Shown here piece after piece: positions 46,541 to 58,456 of a DNA stretch of 64,000 bases. The position numbers and the translations under genes are program-made. The notes beneath the pieces were generated by a model. It saw only the letters and a list, made by a program, of their open reading frames with translations. It was not told the DNA's origin and did not search any database. Positions within the stretch are counted from its first letter, which is position 1; each line of letters starts with the position of its first letter. Source of the DNA: Haematococcus lacustris (lineage: Eukaryota > Chlorophyta > Chlorophyceae > Chlamydomonadales > Haematococcaceae); assembly GCA_030144725.1 (NCBI GenBank), contig JASKMD010000012.1, positions 10,569,352 to 10,633,351 of the forward strand, given 5' to 3'.

Positions 46541-49500
46541 CTAGCCACGCTTCCTTGTCAGGCTGCTCACGCTCGCTGCCTCCTGCTCAAAGCTGATGGG
46601 AAGGTCATCCTCGCTACCAGTGGCAGCATTATGAGCACTCGCATGGATTTGTGTCTTCCCAAACTTGAACTTCACCACAATGTCCCGATCATCACCGGAA
46701 GAGTCCTCAGGCAGATCCACACGCAATCTACCCAGCAGTTCCATGTCATCGTCGCCATCCTTCACGAACCTGCACAATCAGGTAGCAGCATGCTTGGCCC
46801 ATCTACATCAAGTGAAGCATATGCATAGCTGTCCTCTGCCTTTTGCTGACCTAGTCGAGTTGTTGTTGCAGGCATAGAGAGGTACAACCACCCCATCCTG
46901 AACCTTGAACAGGGGCAAGAAGGTGTGCTCTACTTCTTTGTCCCACAACACCTGCGTCATGCCAGTGCAGGCGGCTCAAGGGCATGAAGCAACAACTGGC
47001 ATGTTTGAAGTACCAAGGTCCTCAGTGTGCATGAAGTACCAAGTCCTCAGGGTGCATGGCTTGTTGTAGTTACATAGCAGGGGCTAGGGCTAGGGGCAGC
47101 AGCAGTAGCAGCCAGTGTCACATGGATGTTGTGATTAGCCTGTGTTGGCTTACAATCAGTGTTTGGTTGTCATGGGACATGGGCATATCAGATGGCTGCT
47201 TGCAAACGTCACTAATATGTTTCACAAAGCGGCTAAGGACTCACCAGTTCCCCCTTCTCCACGAAGCGCAGGAAATAGGAATTGGTCAGCCATATGCCTG
47301 TCTCAAGATCTGGGATCTTGCCAGGCGCACCCTCGATCCATGGTGCGCAGGTCCTCACGCCATAGGCCTTGAGGCTGCGGCGAGCATGGATGCGTGTGGG
47401 GTGAAAGCCGTACTTCACGGCACCTGCACAGTAAAGACAAACGTTCAGGCTATTTTAATTGCTTATGTTGCTCATCTTAGTGTGCGCTCCCCATGCACCA
47501 CGCTTGCAGGCTTGAAATGTTGGGCCACCTTTGAACCTACCATCCAGCACTGCCGCATGGGGCACGTCATGGGGCACCACCTGTTGGGCCAGCCCTGAGC
47601 CCAGCACCGCCGCCCTCACCCGAGCTTGCAGGTAGCGGTTGCGTGCAAAGCCACCCACCAGCAGCACCTGCACGGGTCTGGAAAGGGACTGTCAAGGCAG
47701 AGTCTGCGGCTGAAGTTGAATTTGACTTGGAGTTGGAACTGCAAATCAGTGGAATCGCTAAGGCTCGTGTAGCTTGTGCACAGTTCGTGGCAGCTCTTCA
47801 CCTACCGTTGAGCAGGGGCGGGCATTGCCTTCACTTCTCGCGGCCATGAGCTGGCTGACTGCCAGGCGGCACACAGCGTCCACTGGGCCCTTGAACAGCT
47901 GTCGCATCACTGAGCTGCTTAACACCAGCTTCGAGTCCAGGCCATGCTGCTGCTGCTTTAGGCTGCTCCGCTGCTCTTTCGACATCAGGTCAACCAACTC
48001 GAGCGTGATGGGCACCCTGCAGGTTGGGGTGTGCCGAGCAGGGTGGAGGCAGTGGCAGAGGGCGCTAAGCAGCAACTGGCCGGCATAACCCTGACTGGCC
48101 AGTAAGAATGCCGGCACCACTGGACCATGCATTGAAGAGCATGACTAGCCATTTGGGAGTTGAGCTTATGCTACCATCGACAATCCTATCATGTCACAGC
48201 ACCCCACACTAGGTTGCCTTGCCTTGCCTAAGATGGATGGCCGCACCTGAAGGTCTCGCTTGACCCAAGGTCGTCTGCACCCAGGCGTAGCCGGCTCATG
48301 CTATCAGCCAGGTCATTTTGGTTGCGGAGAAAGCTGCACTTCACTGCCTCCCACCTGCGTGTGAAGAGCACAGGTGCATGCAGTCACCGTTTGAGGGCAG
48401 AGGGCTCAGGTCCTGAAGTACTGGCAGCTGGTAGCTTTGCTGCATGCTTGATTACCCTCCTGCCCACATCACACTCACTCGTCCATGAGTTCCTGCAAGC
48501 CGGCGGGGTGCTGGGCCACCCACGCATCAAAGGCTGTGGTGCCCACTGCTGCCCGGTAGTGTGCACTGCAGTCATTTAGAGAAGTGAAAACAGGGAGCAA
48601 ACTGTTGCTGTATACGCTTGTGTACGCTGGTGTACGCATGTGTACGTTGTGTACGCTCTATGTAAGCATCTGCTTCTGTGCCAGGCGCTCATGCCATTGA
48701 GATATGCAATGGCAAGGCAAAAAAGGCACAGGTCAAACCGGTAGCAATCACCTGTGGCGGGGCAGGGCATCAACGGCAAGGATGAACTGGGCTGGGGGCT
48801 AGGTAGCCAGCAGTGTAGGGGTGGCCAGGGCATTGTCTCCGGGCGCAAGGAGGGCAGCAGAACAGGCAGCTTGTCATATGGTGCAATGATCAACAGTCAC
48901 CTGAACTCTTTGTCCACGAATAGGCTGCCACACAGCGCCCCCTCAGCGCAGATGGCCTCTGACAGCACCACCTGGCCACCCCGTTCCTGGCAGTTGTGTA
49001 TTGTGACATCTACAGTGCCCGCTCCCGCATCCACCACCATCAACGACATGCCTGCAGCAGCCAGGTAGTGGTGGATAGTGATGGAGGCTTGCTTGCAGGT
49101 ATGACATGTGATGGTGTGACCATCCTGTGCTTGCAAATGGCAGGCTGGGAGACAAGAGGCCAGAGGCTGGCATGCTGGCAAGCATAATGCCTGGCTAGCA
49201 TGCAGGCGTGTACTCAGCCATGTGCTGTGCATATCCTTCCTGACCTTCCACCAAGGGTGGGTCTTGCTTGTCCAGAGCATCCATTGCCGCTGCCTCTGGC
49301 TCCAAGATGATTGTTAGCGCATCGCTGCCAGCCTTTCTAATGAGCCCAGCGCGCAGGGCAGCTGTGCGCATAGCAGCCTTGTTGCGCTCAGTCCACATGG
49401 CGGGCACAGTCAGGCACCTGCCAACACATGGGGATACCCAGTCAACCAGCCCTGTCAGGACCATGCCAGGTAAGGAGAGTTTAGGGAGGGAGGGAGATGG

Positions 49501-50303
49501 CTGGAGAAACATATGTAGGCCAGGGCTGCAAACTGTCAACTCTCCAGGGTAACATGAGAGGTGAAGGCCAGGATGCCTGGAATGCGCAGACCCTTGATGA
49601 CCCCTCTGATGCAGCCCTACCATCAAGTTTTGCCTCACCAGTGGATGTTGTCCAAGCGAGCGGCGTCACTGCCCACCTCCTCCACCAGCTGCTCAATGAC
49701 ATACTTGCGCATGAAGGTCAGGAAGTCAGCCATAACCTGGGATTCATAGATGTCGACGTCAACGACCAGTGCAACCCGTTACAATACTTCACATTGCACC
49801 GCCATGAACCTACAATCTCTGGCGTGAGGCCCGGGGCCACGGCTTGTAGTTCTGCCGCACGCTTTGGGTCATGAAGGGCCAGCTTGAAGTCTTTGACGAG
49901 ACGGTACTGGCTGATGTCCTGACCCTCATCGCACAGAGCGCACAGCTTGCGGATAGCGGTGTGGCCCCAAGCGACGGGCGACCTGCGCAGCAGACGCGGC
50001 GAGCGGGCGGCCTGACGTGGCTCCGGTGCGAGATTCACGGTACCCGTGTTGCAGGCGCAAGGCCAGCCCTTCCTAGCACGGAGCTCGCGACGCTCTGTTC
50101 GCCCCCTACCGGCCATTGTAGAGCAGCGCGGAACGAGTCTTTGGGTAAGGTACGGGCTGGTCGGGCCAATGCTCATGTGGCCTCACGGCCGTCAGCGTCC
50201 CTGAAGGGGTCTTGGTAGCGAATGCGAACCCCGAGCCGTGTGTACCGATGTCTAGCGAGACGATCAGCGAGCGCGGCGCGAGCTGCACACCCGACTGCAT
50301 CAC
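46541..50303 (-). CDS. HSPA12-type Hsp70-family ATPase (intact copy)
   Basis: Hsp70-superfamily protein of the HSPA12 group, which keeps the actin-like ATPase fold but has a divergent C-terminus. Twelve minus-strand exons: 50303-50110, 49982-49814, 49736-49639, 49417-49245, 49051-48901, 48565-48479, 48354-48247, 48016-47806, 47667-47541, 47423-47245, 46951-46851 and 46769-46541; 1827 nt, 608 aa, all junctions in phase. Motifs: phosphate 1 SLDIGTHGSGFAFATK (about 14-29); the AWG block SPVAWGHTAIRKLCALC; the TVPAMW and LEPEAAAMDAL blocks; phosphate 2 MVVDAGAGTVDVTIH; adenosine LLVGGFARNRYLQARVRAAV; then GAVKYGFHPTRIHARR and the end DIVVKFKFGKTQIHASA, typical of the group. Phosphate 2 has Ala where Gly is usual (DAGAGTVD). 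Two decayed copies lie at 8.8 and 14.0 kb. Confidence 0.92.
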
Positions 50304-50455
50304 GACGCTTTGCTGCTGCGCTGTGATGTCTTGGCGGCAGCGTGGGGACTTGTAGGCGCAAGTGTCGCCTGGCTCATCGCATCAGTGGGTTGTCACACCG
50401 TGAACGCGATGCTACTCCGCAAACTGCCGTGAAAGCGGCCCCGAGATATCTCAAC
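50304..50455 (-). promoter_or_regulatory. Conserved upstream region of the HSPA12 gene
   Basis: The roughly 150 bp before the start codon matches 13875-14028 upstream of copy 2 (shared GTAGCATCGCGTTCACGGTG and CATCACAGCG.AGCAG), so the promoter or 5' UTR was duplicated with the gene. No TATA box is obvious. Individual sites cannot be assigned. Confidence 0.4.
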
Positions 50456-50699
50456 TACCACCAGCCGCCCACACACAGCAGTAGCTATACGGCATCCCGT
50501 GTACCACCATCAAGTTTACATCGTCCAGGCGTCTCATGTACCTTTAGACCCTGCCCTTGCTCCTGGGTGTCTGTTTTGGACGACCCAGTTTCCACCTGTT
50601 CAGGGTAGCTGCATCGCGCTGCATGTTGGCCTGCCACACTCCAAACTCGCATAAACTCTCCTGCCACACTCAGAACATCGCAAACTCCAGCTCCTGTCC

Positions 50700-50783
50700 T
50701 TGCTTTTGCTTCTGCTTCTGCTTCTGCTGCTGCTACTGCTGCTATTGCTGCTGCTGCTATTGCTGCTGCTGCTATTGCTGTTG

Positions 50784-50869
<86 letters not shown>

Positions 50870-50871
50870 AC
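50700..50871 (+). repeat. (TGC)n trinucleotide tract
   Basis: CTG/TGC repeats with TTGC and TAC variants on the left, then about 30 uninterrupted units to 50868. Open in all frames (poly-Leu, poly-Ala, poly-Ser, poly-Cys); not a gene. It lies between the divergent HSPA12 and FAHD1 genes. Confidence 0.95.
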
Positions 50872-51055
50872 CGGGATGCATGTGAACACAGACACGAAGG
50901 GATGAGGGTGTGGCCCTATACCCTTTTCTTACCCAGGAGCTAGCTGGTCTGTGCCTATGCTTACTGGAGCGAGGCGTTTGCTTAGTGCGGCGGCAGCTCA
51001 GCAGCGTTGCAGGCCTGTCAACCTCGCTGGCGGGCGGTCCGCTCACAGCAGCGCA

Positions 51056-54000
51056 ATGCGAGCCGTGCCAGACGTGGCGCCAAGAACTATATGGGCTGTA
51101 CGTTTCACTTGACCACGCCGGCTTGCATGTTATCTCCCATGGCCCTGCGGCCACACCGACGGGGAACGTTGGCGGCCGCAGGTTGGCAAGAACTACGTCG
51201 CTCATATCCAGGAGCTGAGCACTGTGTTGGACACAATCAGTGCGGACATCCCTGAGGTAGCCTGTTCAGGGAACAGCAGCTGGCAGTGCTCCCCTGGGAA
51301 CGTAGCAGCAGGCAGGCTGGCAACCACCTCCCTTCTTTCATCTCAGATAGAACCGTGCCAGCATCTCTCTACTCTGTAGCAGACCATGCCGCCGACGTCA
51401 TCATCATGGCCCATTATCATTTTGTGTGCACACCGCTGCTACTTCACTGATACGCCAACCCATGTTGCATGCTGAACATCAAGGAGCCTGCGTCCAGGAG
51501 CCTCTCATCTTCATCAAGAGTGGCGGTACCTTGCTGCTGCCACCACCTGGCCAGCCCTGCGCCCAGACACAGGAAGAGGTGGCAGCCCTACCCCTGCAGC
51601 CACTGCCACTGCCGGTGCACTGGTCTGGTGAGTGAGGGATGAAGACGGGTTGGAGGGGCAGCCTGTTGGGCGCATGGCGTGCTTGTACAGTTGGATGTAG
51701 CAGAGTGAGATTACCCACAGCCCAGCATGTTATTCCGTGTTGAATAAGTTTTGTTGGCCTGGTGAGTGTGGGAGGCTAAGTCACACCTATCAGCTCAAAA
51801 GATTGAGAAGAAGGGAAGAAGGGAAGGCTGCGGCCATAGGTGCAGGAGGGGAGGTGCATGCAAGAGAGGAGAGCAGCATGGCTACCCTCTTCCCCTGGTC
51901 CAGGCTCACCATCGAGGGGAGTGGTCTTCCCTAGCTTGTGGGACTACTTGAAGGCAGGGTAAAGCCAGCCTGCTGCCAGCAGCTGCTGTGGGCATTCAAG
52001 GATAACCATGTACTGGTTGGGTGCTTGCATGCATATTGAACAGATGTTTGCGAAAGCATGGGATGTGGTGAGGGAGCAGGGCAGGACAGCGGTTAGGATA
52101 TAAAAAGGTGTTAGGAAGCAAGGAGGTCGGCACGGGTGAAGGGCTGCAGCACATGAGGGTCATCCAGCTTGACCCAGATTGCGAACTGTCAGTTGCAAGC
52201 CTCCTCTTGCTCTAACGGGGCTGGGATCGGGCTGGCCTGGTGTGAGCGACCAGGTGTGACTTCATGGGTGTGGTTGGGGTGTGGGTGCCTAGATGACGTG
52301 CAGCACGAGGTGGAGCTGGCGGTGGAGCTGGGCCCTGGGCTGCAGCCGGCGAGGGCTGCGGTGTGCCTCGACATGACGGCCAGGGATGCTCAGGTGGGCT
52401 GCTGGGCAGGTGAGCCCCAGCCTGTCCCTCCAGCCCCTCCAACCTCTGGCTGGCTGAAAACAGGCTCACCACCTTGTTCTCAATAGGGACAGCCATCACG
52501 TCTCATACTCCCTGCTGTTGCTGCTGCTGCTGCTGCTGATGCTGCTGCTGCTTACTCGGCCAAGCGTGGTGCCAGTACTGTTGTTGCTGCATGTTCCTGT
52601 CGGTCCTTCCTCCTTGTCCTGACGCCTCTACCCTGCTGGTTATGTGTCCACTGCTGCCTCCTACATAGCTGCCTTGTAGTCTTGACTTACCTCCTGGCCA
52701 TGTGACCCCTGTTGCGTGCTCCATAGCTACCCTGCGGCTTGACTACCATGCTTCATCCCTCGACCAGTCCCACTGCCTCACCACCCAGCCCCACACGCTG
52801 GTAGCAGTGCGCCTGACCGTAGCGAAGAGCTGCCAGCAAGGGGCACCCCTGGGCCCTGGGCAAGAGCTTCCCTGCCGCCACCCCCATTGGTGCGACCTTC
52901 CCTGTGGAGTCTGAGGCTGACCTGCAGGGCCTGCACATACAATTGCAGGTGCCCCTCCCCCTCCCCCTCCCCCCTCCCCCTCCCCCTCCCCCTCCCCCTC
53001 CCCCTCCCCCTCCCCCCTCCCCCTCCCCCTCCCCCTCCCCCTCCCCCTCCCCCTCCCCCTCCCCCTCCCCCTCCCCCTCCCCCTCCCCCTCCCCCTCCCC
53101 CTCCCCCTCCCCCTCCCCCTCCCCCTCCCCCTCCCCCTCCCCCTCCCCCTCCCCCTCCCCCTCCCCCTCCCCCTCCCCCTCCCCCTCCCCCTCCCCCTCC
53201 CCCTCCCCCTCCCCCTCCCCCTCCCCCTCCCCCTCCCCCTCCCCCTCCCCCTCCCCCTCCCCCTCCCCCTCCCCCTCCCCCTCCCCCTCCCCCAGCTCTG
53301 ACTAAGCGTCGTGTGGACCATGATGATGTATTCAGGTAAATGGCAGTATGCGGCAGAGTAGCAACACAAGCCTCATGATCTTCAAGGCAAGTTGTCAGCT
53401 CCAATTGGTTTGACTGGATGTTTGGTGGCAACCTATGTCCTCCTGCCTGGACCCGGCATACACCCAGTACACACTCAGTACACCCAGTACCCATCTTGCT
53501 GCCATTGCTTCTGCTGCTCTTGCGACCTGCTGGCATCCAGCACCGCTGCTGCCAAGCCCTAGCAGCCACACCAGGCCCGAGCTCAGCCTGTTCGGCAATG
53601 CCCAGCAGGCACAGGCGTACAGCAGGCGGAGTCAGGTCACCACCTGGTGTGTGCAGGTGGAGGAGCTAGTGCAGTACCTGAAGTCGCGTTTCCCCATAGA
53701 GGCAGGGGACCTTATCCTTACTGGTGAGTGCGGACATGGCCATCGCCAGCATTCACCAGCCATGAACCTTGTCGTCACTCTTACACCAACCCTTCATGCA
53801 ACCGTCAGCTTAGGGTGAATCTGCGAGCCTCCAGCCTGGTTTGTCTGGACTGGACCTGGGTGTCTGGGGTCGTCCGGGGTGGTGGGAGGAGACGTCAGCA
53901 CGGCCACCAGGCTGCGGCTCGTTTGGCGCAGTGCTGGTGTCGATGCTGCGCGTCGCAGGCACGCCGGAGGGAGTTGGCCGCTTGCAACCTGGCGACGTAG

Positions 54001-54116
54001 TCCGCGCAAGTATCGCCCGCGGCCCCCAGGTTTTGAGCGCAGCCGCATGGTGTTGTACTGCTGCACCGGTGCTGCCAGAACTGCCCCGACGGCAAGCGTT
54101 GCAAGGCCCATCGTAA
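51056..54116 (+). CDS. FAHD1-like acylpyruvase (fumarylacetoacetase-family hydrolase)
   Basis: Metal-dependent hydrolase of the FAH fold that cleaves acylpyruvates or decarboxylates oxaloacetate, usually mitochondrial. Exons: 51056-51097, 51182-51256, 51498-51627, 52293-52393, 52823-52948, 53307-53335, 53563-53635, 53657-53723 and 53959-54116; 801 nt, 266 aa, all in phase. Diagnostic blocks: RTIWAVGKNYVAHIQEL, EEPLIFIKSGGTLLLPPPG, DDVQHEVELAVELG (metal ligands), VCLDMTARDAQRRAASKGHP, WALGKSFPAATPIGATFP, RSQVEELVQYLKSRFPIEAG and DLILTGTPEGVGRLQPGDVV. It is longer than most FAHD1 through a roughly 25-residue stretch around RRVDHDDVFSSHTRPELSLF and a C-terminal tail. The intron before 53307 is filled by (CCCCTC)n. 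A degenerate copy of exon 3 lies near 56500. Confidence 0.9.
52949..53294 (+). repeat. (CCCCTC)n array in a FAHD1 intron
   Basis: About 57 units of CCCCTC with two slips on the left, from just after the donor at 52949 to 12 bp before the acceptor AG at 53305-53306. In the transcript it is a continuous pyrimidine tract of about 340 nt leading into the splice acceptor. Confidence 0.97.
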
Positions 54117-54522
54117 TGTAAGACCGTCAGGAACGCTGCGACACTACCAGAACAACGCCAGCAAGACAGCGATGTGTGGCTCAGGCTGCTTTTGGCTGCA
54201 CTAGCGCTCACAACTTGGCCCAAGCACCCCATAAAGACGCGCACATCCTTTCAGACGTATACGCAACTAGATTTAGCCGTCTGGTTACCCTGGTCACTCC
54301 CAACTTCAGTTTTCTCATTACGACGAGAGTTTGCTCAAAGGAAGCCAGCAAGACATGCACAGACTTGCCGGTCACCTCTCGCGTCGAGGTGCGCTGCCGC
54401 ATCGACTGTTGTGGCACGCGAAATGCAAGCCCGGGTCGATGGCATCACAGAGACGTCAGCGAGACCAACGAATTATAGCAAGCCCTTGCTGCGCAGTCCG
54501 GCTGCCGACACGCGCACACGCA
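54117..54522. other. Spacer between FAHD1 and the acidic candidate gene
   Basis: No gene seen; it should contain the FAHD1 3' UTR and the promoter of the next gene. Confidence 0.4.
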
Positions 54523-55230
54523 ATGGCTGAAGGGGCCCCCTCGAGCACGTCGAGCTTTGGGACAGACAGAGACGCCGCAGTGTCCGAGGGCCAGCAGCCC
54601 ACCAGCCTGGCAGATGAGCAGGCAGCTGCGACTGACAGTGCGCCGGGAACACCTCCACCCGCGCAAGTTGCGAGTTCCACGGTAAGTGCCTGTCAACAAA
54701 TGGCTAACCACTCTCAATATCCGCAGCCCTCCCAGTTCCATAGTCAAGCACCCATAGCCAAGCATGTGCATCGGCTCAACTACCGCCTATCATGCCTGAC
54801 CCTGCAGGGCCACTGGTGTACCTGTGTGACATCTCACTATGCCACCTCCTTTGTGTGACACTCACTGAGCACCTCCCCTGTTTCTGACACAGCTCTGCAG
54901 TTGACAATGCAGCTGCAGCACCAATCAGACCTAAGTGTTCGCCCCGACTTGATTGTCTGCTCATTGCAATAACACTCCCATGCTCGCCATGGTGTTCAGG
55001 TGCATGAGGATGACGAGGACGTGGGCGAGTCTGAGGAGGCCGGGGAGGCAGGGGACATGCCAGCTGGCCTGCCAGGTGAGATGCGGGGCTGCTGTGCATC
55101 TGGCTGAGCACACCCCTCTCAGCACCTCTTGTACACCACAGGCCGGCATGCACCCTCCCGTTGCATGGAAGCCGAGCTTCACACCCCTGACGCTAGTGAA
55201 CTGCTGCATGGCAGCACCCCCGCCTCTTAG
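54523..55230 (+). CDS. Short acidic, disordered protein or N-terminus of a larger gene
   Basis: No recognised domain. Inferred exons: 54523-54681 (MAEGAPSSTSSFGTDRDAAV onward, ending ASST before GTAAGT), a second exon near 55000-55076 (VHEDDEDVGESEEAGEAGDM PAGLP) and a third near 55143-55230 (GRHAPSRCMEAELHTPDASE LLHG then STPAS stop). Phases agree, giving about 107 aa, acidic and Ser/Pro/Thr-rich. The terminal exon may instead be spliced onward. A real transcript is plausible from the clean GTAAGT and CAG signals, but function is unknown. Confidence 0.4.
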
Positions 55231-55289
55231 CCCTGTGGATCTGTTGCAGTTGCGATGAAGGGATAGATAAAGGGTCAGGTGTGTCTGGA

Positions 55290-55509
55290 GACTTGAAGAG
55301 TGGTAGCAGCAGCAGAGGCTGTGTGATCAGCATTCGCAGCAGTGGTTGTGTGATCAGCATCAGGAGCAGTGGCAGCTGAAGAAGCAGCAGCAGCAGCCGC
55401 TGCCGCCGCCGCAGCAGCAGCCGCCGTTGCCGTCGTGACAGACAATAACTAAGTGGTAGCAGCAGCAGAGGCTGTGTGATCAGCAGCAGTGGCAGCTGCA
55501 GCAGCCGCT

Positions 55510-55565
<56 letters not shown>

Positions 55566-55568
55566 TGC
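55290..55568 (+). repeat. GCA/GCC trinucleotide tracts, duplicated
   Basis: Two related stretches: GGTAGCAGCAGCAGAGGCTG followed by tgtgatcagca occurs near 55301 and 55456, each followed by GCA-rich repeats (55380-55430 and 55490-55562, the second with about 20 pure units). Not coding. Confidence 0.85.
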
Positions 55569-57728
55569 CGTCGCGACAGTGATTAAGTGGCAGCAGCTCG
55601 TGTCTTGTTGATTAAAGTAGCGAAGGAGCTCTTTTCTCTTTGATCCTGCAGCCATGTGATTTGTGGCTGAGCAGATGATACCTTGTGGGCTGCAGCTGCT
55701 TGGCCTTCGGTGGACACTCAGATTGCAATCCACAGCTCTGGTCAGGGTACTGTCGGCACTTGGTGGGCAGCATAGACAACTCAGGGCACCAGCGCAGCCC
55801 CAGCGGACGCCACTTCCTCCCCCTATCGCTAACATATTCATTGCTACTTTGCAATCCCGGCCTACCTCTTGCCTGGCTGTGGTGGTGGGCGGGTGGGCAT
55901 GGCTGTCTTATCATTGCTCTTGGTGGGCTGGGTGGGCTTCGCAGCCTGCTTAGCCTTGGTATGCCGGGTGCGCTTGGCTGGTGGGGGAGTGTTAAGCTCA
56001 AGCTTTGAGGCTGCTGGCTGTGCAGCTGCCTAGCTACTTAGGGTCTGTGGAGGCTGCCTTGGGGTCACCTCATGGCCCCTCCTTCAGCACAGGACCGGCC
56101 CATCACGCTGCTGACTTCACCCTGGACAGAGCTGGCAGTAGCATACTTGACCTGATGTGGGCTACTGGTCTACAGACCTTGTGTGATTGTGTGTACTCCA
56201 GCTGCTCCTCACACCGGCCAAGGACATGACAACTGAACAGGCTGAGGTACTAAGCTAAGGCTGAGGTAGCAGTTAGCGGCAGCTAAGGTGTTGCATAGCG
56301 ACTGGCATGACCGCCATGACAGGACACCCACATAAGCAGCCGTTGACACTCTTCACCGCAGCCGCGCATCCTCCTCCCTCCTCCCCCCTCCCTCACCTCC
56401 AGTGGTACCCACTCTCAGAGCAGCAGACCTTAGCATCATCATCCTGCCCATGGCCACATAGCATGCATCATTCAGTGCATTCAGTGTTCTCCATTAAGAG
56501 TGGCAGCACCTTGTTTTCCCCACCACCTGGCCTGACCACGCTTCACGGTGGGGGAGCCAGCAGTGTTTGCATGTTCTCAAGCATGGCTGCTGCAAGAGCA
56601 CCCTGCACCTTTACTCAGTTTTCTTTTCCTCCCTACGCTGTTTGCCTCCCTACGCTGCCTTCAGACCAGAGTCTCTTTCTTGCCATTGCCATTGGAGGTT
56701 GGCTTGTCTCCACCCAGGCGCTGCCACCTCAGTGTTTAAAATACTACTACATTGTAACGACTGTTGGGTGTGGCTGCAGGTGACGAGGCACTGGGCAAGA
56801 CCAGCCCCTGACCTGGCCTCACACTCCTCTTACCGCTCCTGCTCCTCTCCGCCTCGGGCCGCGACAGGCAGAGCTGTTCAAGGCAGGCCCATGGCTGTCA
56901 CGTAATGGCATGAAGTCGGGTTGGAGGGGCAGCCTGTTGGGCGCATGACGTGCGTGTGTAGCAGAGTGAGATTACCCTCAATCAAGCACTTTGTTATATG
57001 AACGCAGTGACGGGCCCGGCTACGCTGGTGCGCCCAGGTGGATTTGGAACAAGGATCGTAAGGGGCAGTTGGTTGTGTGGATAAGTCAGGCTCAGCTACT
57101 CAGCGCCCAGCTTGGCCTGGCTACACTGGTGTGCCCAGGGAGCACGATAGCAAGGATGACGTGTGGTGGAGGATGCGCAGGTAGCCTTCACCCATCACTC
57201 CAGACGCGCCCAAGGGGCATGGGCTGCACCAACGCCACAGCGAATGTTTATAGAGCAGTCTGTTGAGCGCACTGGCCTGCGGGAGGTTTAGTGAGCCGCA
57301 CCCGGGGTATGTTTGGACTCGTTTGACAGGTGACTGTCCACTATCTGGCAGCACAAGAGCATCTCCAAATGGTGTGCAAGGATACAGACCCCTTCAAGGG
57401 GTTGCTGCTGCTATTGACTGCTGTTCCCCACTGAAGGGGCTGCTGCAGCTGCAGCTGCTGCCCACTGACTGCTACCGTGCCTGACTATTTGCATGGGCAC
57501 CGGTGAGAGTATGGTGACATGCATGAGCGTGATGGTTTGCCAGTATGTTGTACGAGAATATAGGAGTGAACAGAACGAGGTTGTTGACCGTTGTATGAAC
57601 CAGTGGGCTCTGCAACACTATGTACACATGCTCAATGGCAGAAAACTACTGGCACTGCCATACGTGGCTATGACCCTCACTCAGAGTCAAACGCTCAAAC
57701 AACGTCTCATGACCGACACGGTTAGGTC
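55569..57728. other. Repeat-rich intergenic region with a decayed FAHD1 exon copy
   Basis: No gene. 56440-56560 resembles FAHD1 exon 3 and its flank (ATTAAGAGTGGCAGCACCTTG versus ATCAAGAGTGGCGGTACCTTG). 56910-56990 repeats 51640-51725 (GGGTTGGAGGGGCAGCCTGT TGGGCGCATG). 56695-56760 resembles 12710-12770. 57010-57140 holds two CCTGGCTACACTGGTG.GCCC-type repeats. Confidence 0.55.
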
Positions 57729-58190
57729 CAGGCTTGTGAATCTTCAGATTTTCAGATTTTTATTTTCACAATGAAACTTTCAGATTTTCGTCAAAAACTG
57801 AAAGAGTTTCATCGTCAGTGAAATCGAGCGGTTGTCAGCCTATCCTTTACAATGCGGCTTGTCTGTAGGATTGCAATGTCTAAAATGCAGAAATACTTAG
57901 TTTGCCAGAGGTCAGACATGCAAGCCATATTAAAAGATGCAAGCCGTCCATGCTGTCCGTGGATCCGCCATCTGTGGCGTTTTCTGGCTTGCGCTTCTTC
58001 CGCCGTGGCTGTAGCGCGCTCGCGCCAGCCAAGCCTATCACAGCCAAGCCAATCACTCTGCAACACCCGATCTGCGATCTGACCGGGGGCAGCACCCGGC
58101 ATTTTCAGATGTGCAGTGAATACGTTTAGATTTTCAGATGAAAATTTTCATTGAAAATCTGAATGAAAATCTGCAATTTTCACAAGCCTG
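57729..58190. mobile_element. 462-bp MITE-like element with CAGGCTTGTGAA inverted ends
   Basis: The left end CAGGCTTGTGAATCTTCAGA and the inverted right end (CAGGCTTGTGAAAATTGCAG) share a perfect 12-bp terminus. Beyond it, both sides are made of repeated GATTTTCAGAT/TGAAAATCTG motifs, which gives AT-rich subterminal regions. The interior is GC-richer and non-coding. No convincing target duplication is seen, so the superfamily is not assigned. Confidence 0.75.
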
Positions 58191-58456
58191 CGTGAAAGGT
58201 GAGCAAGTTGCGCATAAGCAACCCCAGCAGCAGGCTGCTGATCACTGCCCGCTAATTGCAAGCCTTCACCTTTGCCAGCACCGCGATCAGAAAGATGCCT
58301 ACCAGCTCCTGAGGGGGGTGAGTGGCCTAGCTTGCATTTTCTGTCGTAATAGGTGTTGTCTCAAATGCGGGCCCCGACAGCCTTTTTATTGAGCTGCGCC
58401 TGGTTGTACTCATCGGGTGAGATTGTGTATCAGGTTTCCCTGCTGGGAGGATGCCC
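58191..58456. other. 3' flank of the J-domain gene
   Basis: Short region with no supported gene. Confidence 0.4.

Noticed and set aside
50485..51205. Poly-Ala, poly-Ser, poly-Leu and poly-Cys frames
   Set aside because: All come from the TGC trinucleotide tract.
52743..53569. Gly/Arg-rich frames on the minus strand and Pro/Ser frames on the plus strand
   Set aside because: Products of the CCCCTC array within the FAHD1 intron.
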